Positions 52,691 to 61,775 of a DNA stretch of 64,000 bases are shown one piece after another. Below the pieces are notes generated by a model. That model did no database searches and was not told where the DNA came from. It worked only from the letters and a program-made list of their open reading frames with translations. The translations under genes were made by a program, and so were the position numbers. The first letter of the stretch is position 1; every line of letters starts with the position of its first letter. Source of the DNA: Eoetvoesiella caeni (GTDB taxonomy: Bacteria; Pseudomonadota; Gammaproteobacteria; Burkholderiales; Burkholderiaceae_B); assembly GCF_003315175.1 (NCBI RefSeq), contig NZ_QNRQ01000001.1, forward strand, positions 558,001-622,000, read 5' to 3'.

Positions 52691-52773
52691 AATGGGCACC
52701 GTGCTTCGTTGGCCACCCTGCGGCAAAACTCCGCCGCGACAGACTCTTTGACAGCGACCCTGCCTTGAAAAGG

Positions 52774-53145
52774 CTAGGACGCAATGGCGTATGCGGCTTT
52801 ACCCTGCTTTCCAGGACTGACGGCAAGCTGCTGAGGGCAACTTTGACAATATCCATTTTGCGTCAAGGCCTGCTGCATGCAGCATACCGAACGCCGGCAC
52901 GCCAAGACCCTGACACCCGACCGCTGGGCGGCCGTGCGAAATGTCTTCATGACATTGTGGCCCAGGAAATCCGTCAGCAAAATCAACAGATCTGTGCCCG
53001 AAGGCAGTTGCAGGGTCTTCTTCTGGTGCGCCGGATCGCGCCCGCTAATATGCTGTTTTATAGCTATATTGTGCCCTTTCAGCAGGTCGGGAATATTGCC
53101 CAGGCGATCCGCTCCAACCACGACAGCATTAACAGTTCCAGACAT
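52774..53145 (-). CDS. DUF2325 domain protein
   Basis: A 123-residue protein matching the DUF2325 family: AVVVGADRLGNIPDLLKGHN at the start and LLILLTDFLGHNVMKTFR in the middle, then a Cys-bearing end (CRRSVCCMQQAL and GYCQSC). The function of the family is unknown. The ribosome-binding site is AAGGAAG. Two Fur-box-like sequences lie 31-77 bases upstream, which makes iron-repressed expression likely. It is co-oriented with cysB upstream, across a 127-base gap. Confidence 0.85.
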   Translation of the reverse strand: MSGTVNAVVVGADRLGNIPDLLKGHNIAIKQHISGRDPAHQKKTLQLPSGTDLLILLTDFLGHNVMKTFRTAAQRSGVRVLACRRSVCCMQQALTQNGYCQSCPQQLAVSPGKQGKAAYAIAS

Positions 53146-53175
53146 ATCGCTTCCTTTCTCAGAGATTTACATAAC

Positions 53176-53194
53176 GATAATCATTCTCATTAAT
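53176..53194 (-). promoter_or_regulatory. Fur-box-like sequence 1
   Basis: Reads GATAATCATTCTCATTAAT on the plus strand; the consensus is GATAATGATAATCATTATC. It is the nearer of two sites to the DUF2325 gene. Confidence 0.65.
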
Positions 53195-53203
53195 ATAGTC
53201 AAC

Positions 53204-53222
53204 AAGAATGATTCGCATTTGT
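53204..53222 (-). promoter_or_regulatory. Fur-box-like sequence 2
   Basis: Reads AAGAATGATTCGCATTTGT on the plus strand; the reverse complement contains GCGAATCATTCTT, close to the GAGAATCATT core of Fur sites. A tandem of two such sites is common at strongly iron-repressed genes. Confidence 0.6.
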
Positions 53223-53272
53223 AAAATAAACGATATGGGCCCCGCCTGCGCGAAGCCCCGCTACTGCGATTT

Positions 53273-54241
53273 TTATCGCGCTATGGCGGGTTCTTCGGCC
53301 TGAGGACTTTTTTCGAGCGCCTCTTGTACAACTTCACGGGTCAGGTTCGAGGCCAGCATTTCAAGAAGAACGTAGACATAGTCGCGCAGGAACACGCCGG
53401 ACTTGATGGCGACCCGCGTTGTATGAGTGCCGAACAAATGGCCGACGGGCAAGCCCACCAAGCCCTTGTCGCGCTGCGGATCGAAAGCCATGCCGGCAAT
53501 AATGCCGATACCCAGGCCTACATCGACGTAGGTTTTGATTACGTCGGCGTCGATGGCCTCGAGCACGATGTCGGGCGTGACGGCTCCAGCCGCGAAGGCC
53601 TCGTCAATGGCGCAGCGGCCTGAAAACTGCCGGTCATAGGTAACGATGGGATACTGGGCAACCTGGGCCAGCGTCAGGTTCTTGGCCTGCTGCGAAGTAA
53701 GCTCGGCCAGGGGGTGGTCTGGCCGAACCACGACGATGTGTTCCCAGGAATAGACCGGCAAAGCGGCCAGCCCCTGGGTATGGACCAAGGTTTCGGTGGC
53801 GATGGCCACGTCGGCCTGTTCGTGCAGCACCATTTGCGCCAACGCGGGCGGGTTGCCTTCAGCCAGCGAAACGCGTACTTTTGGAAAACGCTCGCGAAAA
53901 GCCGGTATGACTTTAGGCAAGATATAACGGGCTTGAGCATGGGTACAGGCAATCACCAGGCCGCCCTCGTCACGCCTCGCGAATTCGTCGCTGACCTTTT
54001 TCAGGTTGTCGACTTCGCGCATGATGCGGTCGATGACCTGGGCGACAACCGCGCCCGGTTTGGTCAACCCCTTGATGCGCTTGCCGTGCCGCTCGAAAAT
54101 CTTGATGCCCAGTTCGTCTTCGAATTCAAGAATGGACTTGGATACGCCGGGCTGCGATGTGAACAGCGAACGCGCCGCTTCGGTAAGATTGAAGTTACGC
54201 CGTATGGTTTCACGGACGAAGCGAAATTGTTGGAGATTCAT
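53273..54241 (-). CDS. cysB: CysB-family transcriptional regulator
   Basis: A 322-residue LysR-type regulator of the CysB subgroup. The N-terminus MNLQQFRFVRETIRRNFNLT and the motif LFTSQPGVSKSILEFEDELG are almost diagnostic. It activates sulfate uptake and assimilation genes, with acetylserine as inducer in the studied family members. The effector domain spans about 90-300. The C-terminal 15 residues are an Ala/Pro/Glu tail. A -10 element TATAAT and a perfect inverted repeat lie just upstream. Confidence 0.93.
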   Translation of the reverse strand: MNLQQFRFVRETIRRNFNLTEAARSLFTSQPGVSKSILEFEDELGIKIFERHGKRIKGLTKPGAVVAQVIDRIMREVDNLKKVSDEFARRDEGGLVIACTHAQARYILPKVIPAFRERFPKVRVSLAEGNPPALAQMVLHEQADVAIATETLVHTQGLAALPVYSWEHIVVVRPDHPLAELTSQQAKNLTLAQVAQYPIVTYDRQFSGRCAIDEAFAAGAVTPDIVLEAIDADVIKTYVDVGLGIGIIAGMAFDPQRDKGLVGLPVGHLFGTHTTRVAIKSGVFLRDYVYVLLEMLASNLTREVVQEALEKSPQAEEPAIAR

Positions 54242-54266
54242 ATAATGGCCTCAAAGAGTCGAAACC

Positions 54267-54298
54267 ATTATATGTTATATAGAAATTATTCTATATAA
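54267..54298 (-). promoter_or_regulatory. cysB promoter with 10-base inverted repeat
   Basis: On the minus strand a TATAAT (54267-54272) lies 25 bases before the start. Upstream of it is TTATATAGAA-ATTA-TTCTATATAA (54275-54298), which covers the -35 region. Its inner ATAG-N8-CTAT is shaped like a LysR-type box, so autoregulation by CysB is likely. Confidence 0.65.
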
Positions 54299-54376
54299 TT
54301 ATTAGAAATAAGCTTCTTAGCGAATTTGCTAGGAAGCCTGCCGCGAAGTCGCCCGGCTCGACCCGCGCCTGCGGGT

Positions 54377-55495
54377 TCAGGCGGCACTCACGCCAACGGA
54401 GTCCTTTGGCGCCTTGACCCGCAGCTTGCGCCACATCATATAAGCCATCAGGGCCAGGAACAAAGCGTGGATCAACCACACCCCTATCCCGAAATCCAGC
54501 TTGCCGTTGCTGATCCAGCCCCGCGATAAATTGATCAGGTTCATATACAGCAGGCCGACCAGGCCCGCGATAAGGATATCGCCCGATCGTCCCAGGCGGG
54601 GATTGACCGCCCCCAGTGGCAGCGCCAGCAAGGCCAGGTTCAAGGCTGCCAGCGGCAAGGCAATGCGCCACATAAGTTGCGAACGAGCCGTATCGGTGGC
54701 GTCCTTGAATAGCTGCATCGTGGGCCGCGCCTTGATCTGGCGCTCGACCGTGGCGCGCAATGCATCTGGAGAAGTAGCCGTGCCGCTGCTTTCCAGCCTG
54801 AAGCCATAGCGCTGGAAGTCGAATAGCCGGAATTCGTTGTTGCCCGGCTTGAGATCGTAGCGCCGACCGTGGCTAAGCACCAGGAAGCGGTCGCCATTGG
54901 CTTCATTCTGGACACGCGCACTATCGGCCGTAATCACACTAAGCCAGTCGGGCTCGAGCACGCGAGCAATAACCTTCCCCAGCTCGTCTCCCGGCTTGGT
55001 GGGCTCTTCGGCAAAAAACACCCTGGCCCCATCCTGGGTTTCAATGAACTGGCCCGCGGTGACCTTGGACAAGTCGGAGCGCTGTTCGAACCGCTGGCGG
55101 TATTCTTCTATCTGGCGGTAGGCCCAGGGCGACGCCAGCAAAGTCAGCAAGGCGATCAGCACGGCCACAGGCACGGCGCAGCGCATGACCGGGTTGATCC
55201 AGTCTTTAAGCGACAGGCCGCTGGCAAACCAGACCACCATTTCGGATTCGCGGAAATTACGCGTTACCGTAGTCAGTACGGCAATGAACAGCGACACCGA
55301 CAAAATAGTCGGCAACGCCGTGATGCTGGAAAACGCGGCCAGACCGAAGACCACGTCGGCTCCGATGGTGCCGTTGGCGGCTTCGCCCAGCAGGCGAACC
55401 AGCAGCACGCTAAGCCATACCACCAGCAAGGTGGAAAATACCACCCCCCCATGACCCAGGATTTCGGAGACTACAGAACGCTTGAATAGTGACAT
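54377..55495 (-). CDS. lptF: LPS export ABC transporter permease LptF
   Basis: A 372-residue inner-membrane permease of the LptB2FG exporter that drives LPS from the inner membrane to the periplasmic bridge. Six transmembrane helices surround a large periplasmic beta-jellyroll domain (about 130-270). Marks include LFKRSVVSEILGHGGVVFST at the start and MWRIALPLAALNLALLALPL in helix 4. It is divergent from pepA over a 54-base gap, a conserved arrangement. lptG normally follows lptF; here the next gene downstream, after 135 bases, is cysB. Confidence 0.94.
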   Translation of the reverse strand: MSLFKRSVVSEILGHGGVVFSTLLVVWLSVLLVRLLGEAANGTIGADVVFGLAAFSSITALPTILSVSLFIAVLTTVTRNFRESEMVVWFASGLSLKDWINPVMRCAVPVAVLIALLTLLASPWAYRQIEEYRQRFEQRSDLSKVTAGQFIETQDGARVFFAEEPTKPGDELGKVIARVLEPDWLSVITADSARVQNEANGDRFLVLSHGRRYDLKPGNNEFRLFDFQRYGFRLESSGTATSPDALRATVERQIKARPTMQLFKDATDTARSQLMWRIALPLAALNLALLALPLGAVNPRLGRSGDILIAGLVGLLYMNLINLSRGWISNGKLDFGIGVWLIHALFLALMAYMMWRKLRVKAPKDSVGVSAA

Positions 55496-55549
55496 AAGAG
55501 AAAATGCGGGATAATCGACAGCATCCTATAGACACTTTCGGGAACTCGT

Positions 55550-57070
55550 ATGGAATTTAGCACACTGACCACTGCTTCGTTGCACCAAATCAAAACGTCT
55601 GCGTTGGCGATCGGCGTATTTGCCGACGGCATTCTTAGCCCGGCGGCCGACATTATCAACCAAGCCAGCAATGGCGCGCTGAAAAGCGTGCTTAAATCCG
55701 AGTTTCAGGCTAAGCCTAACACCCATTTGGTTCTTAGAAACCTGAATGGCGTGTCGGCCGCCCGGGTTATTTTAGTCGGCCTGGGCAAACAAGAGTCCTA
55801 CAACGCCAAAACCCATGCCGGCGCTGAGCTGACGTTTGCCAATTATTGCGCACAGGCCCAGTTGATCGAGGGCGTTTCAACCCTGGCCGCCATCGACTGC
55901 CCCAACAGCTCTCTGGGCCAGCGCGCGCAAGCCGCTGCCGTGGCCGCCGGCCAGTCCACCTACCGCTACGACGCCACGCTAAGCAAAAGCGACGCCAATG
56001 CCCGCCCCAAATTAAAGAAAATTACGCTTTCGGTGCCGCGTAATCATGCAGCCGAAGCGCAACTGGGGCTTAACGCCGGCAGCGCCATCGCCAACGGCAT
56101 GAATCTTACCCGCTTGCTGGGCGACCTGCCGGCCAATATTTGCACGCCCACATATCTGGGCAACACTGCAAAAAAACTGGCCAAGGAATTCAAGACCCTC
56201 AAAGCCGAAGTGCTCGACCGCAAGCAGATTGAAGCCCTCAAGATGGGCTCCTTTCTTTCCGTAGCGCGCGGCTCGTACGAACCGCCGGTCTTCATTGTGC
56301 TGCGGTACACCCCTCCCGCCGCCGCCAAAACAGCCGCAAAAACAGCCGCCAAGACAAATAAAGCGCCTATCGTGCTGGTGGGCAAAGGCATTACCTTCGA
56401 CGCGGGCGGCATCTCCATCAAGCCGGCCGGCGGCATGGACGAAATGAAGTACGACATGTGCGGGGCCGCGACCGTCCTGGGTGCGCTGCGCAGCGTTGCA
56501 GAACTGCAGATCGACCAGGAAGTCATCGGGCTCATCCCCTCGTGCGAAAACCTGCCCAGCGGGCGCGCCAACAAGCCCGGAGACGTCGTAACCAGCATGT
56601 CGGGCCAAACCATCGAAATCCTCAACACCGACGCCGAAGGCCGCCTGATCCTGTGCGATGCGCTGACCTACGCCGAGCGCTTCAAGCCCGCCGCCGTCAT
56701 CGACATCGCGACGCTGACCGGTGCCTGCATCGTCGCGCTGGGCCACGTCAATACCGGCCTTTTCTCAAGCGACGATGCGCTGGCCGAAAGCCTGCTGCGC
56801 GCGGGCAAAGAAGCCAACGACACGGCATGGCGCCTGCCTCTTGAAGAAGCCTACCAAGAACAGCTGCGCTCCAACTTTGCCGACATCGCCAATATCGGCG
56901 GCCCCCCCGCCGGCTCGGTTACGGCGGCCTGCTTCCTGTCGCGCTTTACCGGCAAATACCGCTGGGCTCACCTCGACATCGCCGGCACCGCCTGGCGTAG
57001 CGGCAAGGACAAAGGCGCATCGGGCCGGCCCGTGCCCATGCTGATTCAATACTTGCTCAATCAGGCATGA
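55550..57070 (+). CDS. pepA: Leucyl aminopeptidase (M17)
   Basis: A 506-residue leucine aminopeptidase (PepA) with two metal ions. The metal and active-site motifs are GKGITFDAGGISIKP and NTDAEGRLILCDAL. The N-terminal domain (residues 1-180) is more variable. The protein is a hexamer in known cases; in E. coli it also binds DNA. A GGGATAAT element near 55509 could be the -10. HolC follows downstream, as in many proteobacteria. Confidence 0.97.
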   Translation: MEFSTLTTASLHQIKTSALAIGVFADGILSPAADIINQASNGALKSVLKSEFQAKPNTHLVLRNLNGVSAARVILVGLGKQESYNAKTHAGAELTFANYCAQAQLIEGVSTLAAIDCPNSSLGQRAQAAAVAAGQSTYRYDATLSKSDANARPKLKKITLSVPRNHAAEAQLGLNAGSAIANGMNLTRLLGDLPANICTPTYLGNTAKKLAKEFKTLKAEVLDRKQIEALKMGSFLSVARGSYEPPVFIVLRYTPPAAAKTAAKTAAKTNKAPIVLVGKGITFDAGGISIKPAGGMDEMKYDMCGAATVLGALRSVAELQIDQEVIGLIPSCENLPSGRANKPGDVVTSMSGQTIEILNTDAEGRLILCDALTYAERFKPAAVIDIATLTGACIVALGHVNTGLFSSDDALAESLLRAGKEANDTAWRLPLEEAYQEQLRSNFADIANIGGPPAGSVTAACFLSRFTGKYRWAHLDIAGTAWRSGKDKGASGRPVPMLIQYLLNQA

Positions 57071-57128
57071 AAAGCCTGTCTTGGCAACTGACAAGGCCGG
57101 CATACCGCCGGCCTGGCGGGTCAGCGTG

Positions 57129-57572
57129 ATGGCCCGCATAGACTTCGCATTCGGCGCCGCCGATCGCCTGCGTGCGGCCTGCGAGGTCGTGCGCAAGCAT
57201 TATCAGGCGGGACATCCGGTTGTGGTGTACAGCCGCGATATGCCGCTGCTGGAACGCTTCGACCAAATGCTGTGGGGCGTCGCCGCCACGGCATTCGTTC
57301 CCCATGTGTTCGCCGACGACCCCCTGGCCGCGCAGACGCCCGTCCTGCTTACCAGCGCGCCGCCGACGGCCAGGCCCGATGCATGGCTGCTTAACCTGGA
57401 CGCGGACTGTCCCGCCGGTTGCGAACAATTCGAGCGGGTGCTCGAAATCGTATCCCAGGACGAAGAGGAAACCATGGCGGCACGCGAGCGCTGGAAGCAA
57501 TACAAGGCCCAAGGCCACGAGCTTCACGCACACGATATTTCAGGGCGGGCCGCCCGGCCTGCCAAGCCCTGA
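57129..57572 (+). CDS. holC: DNA polymerase III subunit chi
   Basis: A 147-residue chi subunit, which links the clamp loader to single-stranded DNA-binding protein. The start MARIDFAFGAADRLRAACEV is typical of beta-proteobacteria. An in-frame start at 57081 would add 16 residues but is less conserved. It follows pepA by 58 bases, which matches the conserved pepA-holC order. Confidence 0.92.
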   Translation: MARIDFAFGAADRLRAACEVVRKHYQAGHPVVVYSRDMPLLERFDQMLWGVAATAFVPHVFADDPLAAQTPVLLTSAPPTARPDAWLLNLDADCPAGCEQFERVLEIVSQDEEETMAARERWKQYKAQGHELHAHDISGRAARPAKP

Positions 57573-58022
57573 TATTTCCCTGGCCCGCCACGGAACTCCG
57601 GCCGCAAGGCCGAGCCTTTCTTCGAAGACCCGGGGCTGCCATGATTCATAAACAAAATAGATTAATTATTAAAATAAAATAATTTGTTTAATAAGAAGGC
57701 GGCGTGTTTAATTAACTGCACCTTTACAAGCCTTTTTGCACAGTATCCCTCAAGGATCCCTATCGCAATGCGCTTCACTGCCTCCATCCAAGATAGTACC
57801 TTCACTCAATCGACGCGGCATCAGCAGCGTACTCGCAGTCCCGTCCGGCTTTTCAAGCTACCGGCATCACCCAACGCAGAAAACCATTCAACCCGCAAAA
57901 CAATATTAGCCGCTCCTTGCACATAGCGGCCGAAATGCGTGCGGCAACCCAGTCCAGCCGGTTCAATTCTAAAAATGCCCATAGAGGCTTATGCAGCACC
58001 ATTCCCATTCGAGGAGACAACC
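57573..58022 (+). promoter_or_regulatory. AT-rich leader upstream of the purine permease
   Basis: This 450-base gap has no convincing gene. A 60-base A+T-rich block (about 57645-57705) contains an inverted repeat AATTATT-N7-AATAATT at 57664-57684. The permease ribosome-binding site is GAGGAG. I found no recognisable purine riboswitch. Confidence 0.45.
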
Positions 58023-59414
58023 ATGAAAAGCCAGAAATTCATCGATGACATCGATACTTGTCCACCCATAGGACGCACCGCCACTTTAGGCTTGCAGCAT
58101 GTCCTCGTCATGTACGCGGGGGCTGTCACCGTACCGCTGATCGTCGGCGGAGCGCTTAACCTCTCTCCCGAGCACCTTGCCATTCTGATCAACGCCGACT
58201 TGCTTTGCTGCGGGCTAGTGTCGTTGCTGCAGGCCCTGGGCATCGGCAAGTGGATAGGCATCAGGCTACCGGTCATGATGGGAGTTTCCTATGCGGGCAT
58301 TGCACCCATGATAGCCATCGGCATGAATCCTGAAATGGGTTTGCCCGGCCTTTACGGAGCCATTATCGCGGCCGGCCTGATCTGTTTTCTGTTCATGCCG
58401 GTCATCATCAAGGCGCTGCCGCTGTTTCCTCCGCTGGTTACCGGCGCCACGCTGCTTTCGCTGGGTACCGGCCTGCTGGGCGTGGCCATTGCCTGGGCCG
58501 GCGGCGGCTATGGCGCGGCCGACTTCGGCAACCCCTTCTATATCGGCGTAGCCGGCCTGGTCTTGGTGGTTACGTTGCTGGTGGCCCGCTTTGCCCGCGG
58601 CTTTTTCAGCAGCCTGGCTGTGCTGGCCGGCATCGCCGCGGGCATGCTGGTGGCCGTTGCCTTCGGCAAAGTCAGTATCACCGGCCTTGACGCCGTGCCC
58701 ATGGTGGAAATGGTGCGGCCCTTCCAGTTCGGCCTGCCCACCTTCGAGCCCGTAGCAATCATCACCATGACGCTGATTGTGCTGATCACCATGGTCGAGT
58801 CAATCGGCCTGTTTTTCTCATTGGGGGAAATCCTTAATCATAAAATCACGCGCAGCGAATTCAAGCGCGGCCTGCGCGCCGATGCCCTGGGTGCCACCAT
58901 CGGCGGTATTTTCAATGCCTTTCCCTACACTTCGTACGCGCAGAATATCGGCCTGGTGGGAATCACGGGCGTACGCAGCCGCTATGTCTGCGCCGCGGCG
59001 GGCATCTTTTTGATCATGCTGGGACTGCTGCCCAAAGTCGCCCATGTCATTGCCACCATTCCCCATTACGTCCTGGGCGGAGCGGCCATCGCCATGTTCG
59101 GCATGGTCGCGGCCTCTGGGGTACGCATTCTGCAAAGCGTCGACTTCCGCAACAACCGCCACAACACGCTTATTCTGGCCATCAGCCTGGGCGTAGGAAT
59201 GATACCCACCATGTCGCCGAACTTTTTCTCGGCCTTTCCGAAATACATGGCTCCCTTCCTGCAAAGCGGCGTGCTCTTGACAGTCATTACCGCCGTAATC
59301 CTGAACGTGATTTTCAATGGTGTGCGCCACAGCCAACTGGACCTGTCCGACGATCCGGCCGAAGCCGCCGCACCACCCGAGCTGGGCATGGCCCAGTCCA
59401 GCGCCCGACCTTGA
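58023..59414 (+). CDS. NCS2-family purine (xanthine/uric acid) permease
   Basis: A 463-residue fourteen-helix nucleobase:cation symporter-2. The family signature is SYAQNIGLVGITGVRSRYV (the Q-N-x-G and downstream Arg). The N-terminal LGLQHVLVMYAGAVTVPLIV matches UacT/XanP/PbuX transporters. The start at 58023 (MKSQKFIDDI) has GAGGAG upstream. The downstream gene encodes an amidohydrolase, so the pair may import and deaminate a purine. The exact substrate is inference. Confidence 0.9.
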   Translation: MKSQKFIDDIDTCPPIGRTATLGLQHVLVMYAGAVTVPLIVGGALNLSPEHLAILINADLLCCGLVSLLQALGIGKWIGIRLPVMMGVSYAGIAPMIAIGMNPEMGLPGLYGAIIAAGLICFLFMPVIIKALPLFPPLVTGATLLSLGTGLLGVAIAWAGGGYGAADFGNPFYIGVAGLVLVVTLLVARFARGFFSSLAVLAGIAAGMLVAVAFGKVSITGLDAVPMVEMVRPFQFGLPTFEPVAIITMTLIVLITMVESIGLFFSLGEILNHKITRSEFKRGLRADALGATIGGIFNAFPYTSYAQNIGLVGITGVRSRYVCAAAGIFLIMLGLLPKVAHVIATIPHYVLGGAAIAMFGMVAASGVRILQSVDFRNNRHNTLILAISLGVGMIPTMSPNFFSAFPKYMAPFLQSGVLLTVITAVILNVIFNGVRHSQLDLSDDPAEAAAPPELGMAQSSARP

Positions 59415-59434
59415 CTCTTTTACGGAAATTCCCC

Positions 59435-60826
59435 ATGCCCGATATCTGCGACACCCTGTTCATGCACGGCACTGTAGTAACGATGGACGACGAGCGCCGC
59501 CTTATCAAGGACGGCGCAGTCGCTGTGCGCGGCAACCGCATTGCGGCTGTCGGCTCCGCCGAAAGCCTGGAGCATTGGCAAGCGGCACGCCGCATCGACT
59601 GCCGTGGCCAGGCCGTGATCCCGGGACTCATCGATACCCATAACCATCTTTTCCAGGTGGCTGGCCGAGGCCTGGGCGACGGCATGGCCCTGTGGCAATG
59701 GCTGGGCGAATTCATGCTGCCGCTTGCGGCCAACATCTCGCCGGCTGAAGCCATTGCCGCGGTGCGGGCCGGCGCGATGGAGGCGGTCAGTTGCGGCACG
59801 ACCACCATCATCGACAACCACTATGCCCCCGCCGACACCGCCACTACATTGGCCGTGGCGGCGGCTTTGCGCGACATGGGCCTGCGCGGCGTCGTCGCGC
59901 GCGGCATGTTTGGTCCATTTACCGATGTAGCCCGCGACAACGGACTTGATCCAGCCCTGTTCCAGCACGACACCGGCCACGAAATCGCATCAATGCGCGA
60001 ATGCCTGGAACAATGGCAGGACGATCGCATTGCCATCTGGCCCTCTCCCATCAATATCATCTATAACGACCAGGACCTGGTGCGCCAGTCGGTAGCGCTG
60101 GCGGCCGAATTCAAGGTCAAGTGGCAAACCCATGTTTCCGAAGCCCCCATCGACCCCGATATCTATCAACGTTCCTACGGGGCGCGCCCTTTCGTCTGGA
60201 TGGAGCGTGAAGGCCTGCTGGATCAAAATGCCACATTCGCACACGCCATCTGGCTTGACGATGAGGAAGTGGAAATCGCCGGGCGACGCCGCTGCGGCAT
60301 TGCCCACAACCCCATGTCGAATCAATACCTGGCGTCGGGCGCCATGCGCCTGAAGGACTTGCGCCACGCCGGCGCAACCGTAGGCATAGGCGCCGACGGC
60401 GCGGCGGGCCATTCCATGGATTTGTTCCAAATTATGAAGCAGGTCGTGTATGTGCAGCGCCTGTCCGCGCTGGACCCGGTCGCCAGCAACGCCTGGGACG
60501 CCTTCGAGCTGGCCACGCGTGAAGGCGCCCGGCTTGCCGGTATCGACGCGGGCCAGATCAGCGCAGGCAAATTGGCCGATATTGCGGTTGTTTCGCTCGA
60601 TACGCCCGCACAAGCGCCCTGCTTCGATCTGGTTGCCAACCTGGTGTACTCGGGATCGGGGCGCGACGTAACGCTGACGATGGTGGACGGCAAAGTCGTC
60701 TATGAAAACAAGCGCCTGCTTTTGGCCGACGGCGAGGAAATCAAGGCACAAGCCCACCACTTATGCCGGCAACTGGTAACCCGCCTGAATATACCGATAC
60801 GGGGAAACAGCCCTACTATGGCTTGA
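59435..60826 (+). CDS. Amidohydrolase, nucleobase/chloropurine deaminase type
   Basis: A 463-residue TIM-barrel metallohydrolase. The metal residues are H69 and H71 (LIDTHNHLF), a His in KWQTHVSEAP, a His in CGIAHNPMSNQYLASG, and an Asp in GIGADGAAGHSMDL. The family includes TRZ/ATZ enzymes, guanine and 8-oxoguanine deaminases and S-adenosylhomocysteine deaminases. The adjacent purine permease points to a purine substrate such as guanine or 8-oxoguanine. It follows the permease after 20 bases, and they very likely form an operon. Confidence 0.85.
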   Translation: MPDICDTLFMHGTVVTMDDERRLIKDGAVAVRGNRIAAVGSAESLEHWQAARRIDCRGQAVIPGLIDTHNHLFQVAGRGLGDGMALWQWLGEFMLPLAANISPAEAIAAVRAGAMEAVSCGTTTIIDNHYAPADTATTLAVAAALRDMGLRGVVARGMFGPFTDVARDNGLDPALFQHDTGHEIASMRECLEQWQDDRIAIWPSPINIIYNDQDLVRQSVALAAEFKVKWQTHVSEAPIDPDIYQRSYGARPFVWMEREGLLDQNATFAHAIWLDDEEVEIAGRRRCGIAHNPMSNQYLASGAMRLKDLRHAGATVGIGADGAAGHSMDLFQIMKQVVYVQRLSALDPVASNAWDAFELATREGARLAGIDAGQISAGKLADIAVVSLDTPAQAPCFDLVANLVYSGSGRDVTLTMVDGKVVYENKRLLLADGEEIKAQAHHLCRQLVTRLNIPIRGNSPTMA

Positions 60827-61019
60827 TTATTCAGCTATTTGTCAGTTATTCTAGCTACTGGCTGTCGGCGCCTTGATATTCCGGTTTCGGAATGCCGGGG
60901 CGCCAGGCTTTAAGTGCTATATTTGGTATGTACCATTGCGGTTTGGCCCATGCTTGCAGCATGGGGCTTTGCCGCGGGTTTCACGCAACAACACCGCCTA
61001 TTGGCAAAAAGGATATTTC

Positions 61020-61727
61020 ATGAGCGATTTTCGTCAACCCCCTCTTCCAGTCCAGGGCGCATACGCCGGCACAGAAGGCGTGGTGCGTAACCGCGTCTTG
61101 CGCAACACGTATTGGCTGCTTGCGCTGTCCATGATCCCCACGGTTCTGGGCGCGCTTGTCGGGCTCAGCAGCGGCATGAACCGCTTTATGGCGGCCAGCC
61201 CCGGCACCAGCGCCATCGTCTTCCTGATCGGCGCATTTGGCCTGATGTATCTGGTCGAGCGCAACAAAGAAAGCTCGCTGGGTGTAGCCCTGCTGCTGGC
61301 CTTTACATTCTTCATGGGCCTCATGCTGTCGCGCCTTATCGGTCATGTCCTGGGCTTTTCCAACGGCTCGCAGCTTATCATGCTGGCCTTTGGCGGCACC
61401 GCCGTGGTTTTCGGAGCCATGGCAAGCGTGGCCACCACCACCAAGCGCGACTTCTCGCACTGGCAAAAGTTTTTGTTCATCGGCGTCGTTATCCTGATCG
61501 TCGCCTCGCTGGCCAATATCTTCCTGCAGCTGCCGGCGCTGGTGCTTACCGTCTCGGTCATGGCCATTGCCATTTTCTCGGCGTTTTTGCTGGTCGACCT
61601 GCAACGCGTGATCCGGGGCGGCGAAACCAACTACGTCTCGGCTACCCTGGCCATCTATCTTGACGTCTACAATATTTTTGCGAACCTGCTGATGCTGTTG
61701 GGCATCTTCGGCGGCAACCGCGAATAA
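61020..61727 (+). CDS. Bax inhibitor-1/YccA family protein
   Basis: A 235-residue seven-helix membrane protein. The N-terminal 25 residues are hydrophilic. The family ending LAIYLDVYNIFANLLMLLGI with its conserved Asp matches the BI-1/TMBIM family, in which that Asp senses pH and gates Ca2+ leak in the homologue BsYetJ. The function in this organism is unknown. It ends just before a symmetric hairpin. Confidence 0.92.
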   Translation: MSDFRQPPLPVQGAYAGTEGVVRNRVLRNTYWLLALSMIPTVLGALVGLSSGMNRFMAASPGTSAIVFLIGAFGLMYLVERNKESSLGVALLLAFTFFMGLMLSRLIGHVLGFSNGSQLIMLAFGGTAVVFGAMASVATTTKRDFSHWQKFLFIGVVILIVASLANIFLQLPALVLTVSVMAIAIFSAFLLVDLQRVIRGGETNYVSATLAIYLDVYNIFANLLMLLGIFGGNRE

Positions 61728-61750
61728 ATCAGCCAAGCCGTAGATACTAT

Positions 61751-61775
61751 TTGGGGCCGGAAATTCCGGCCCCAA
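61751..61775 (+). terminator. Hairpin after the BI-1 gene
   Basis: TTGGGGCCGGAA and TTCCGGCCCCAA form a perfect 12-base stem with one base between. There is only a weak T-rich tract after it, so termination is likely but not certain. Confidence 0.6.

Noticed and set aside
52765-53193. Rightward open frame opposite the DUF2325 gene
   Set aside because: The minus-strand protein matches DUF2325 and has a good ribosome-binding site and Fur-like sites upstream. The plus-strand frame is its shadow.
57684-57926. 80-codon open frame in the gap before the permease
   Set aside because: It begins in the A+T-rich block, has no good ribosome-binding site, and shows irregular codon use with no resemblance to a known protein.
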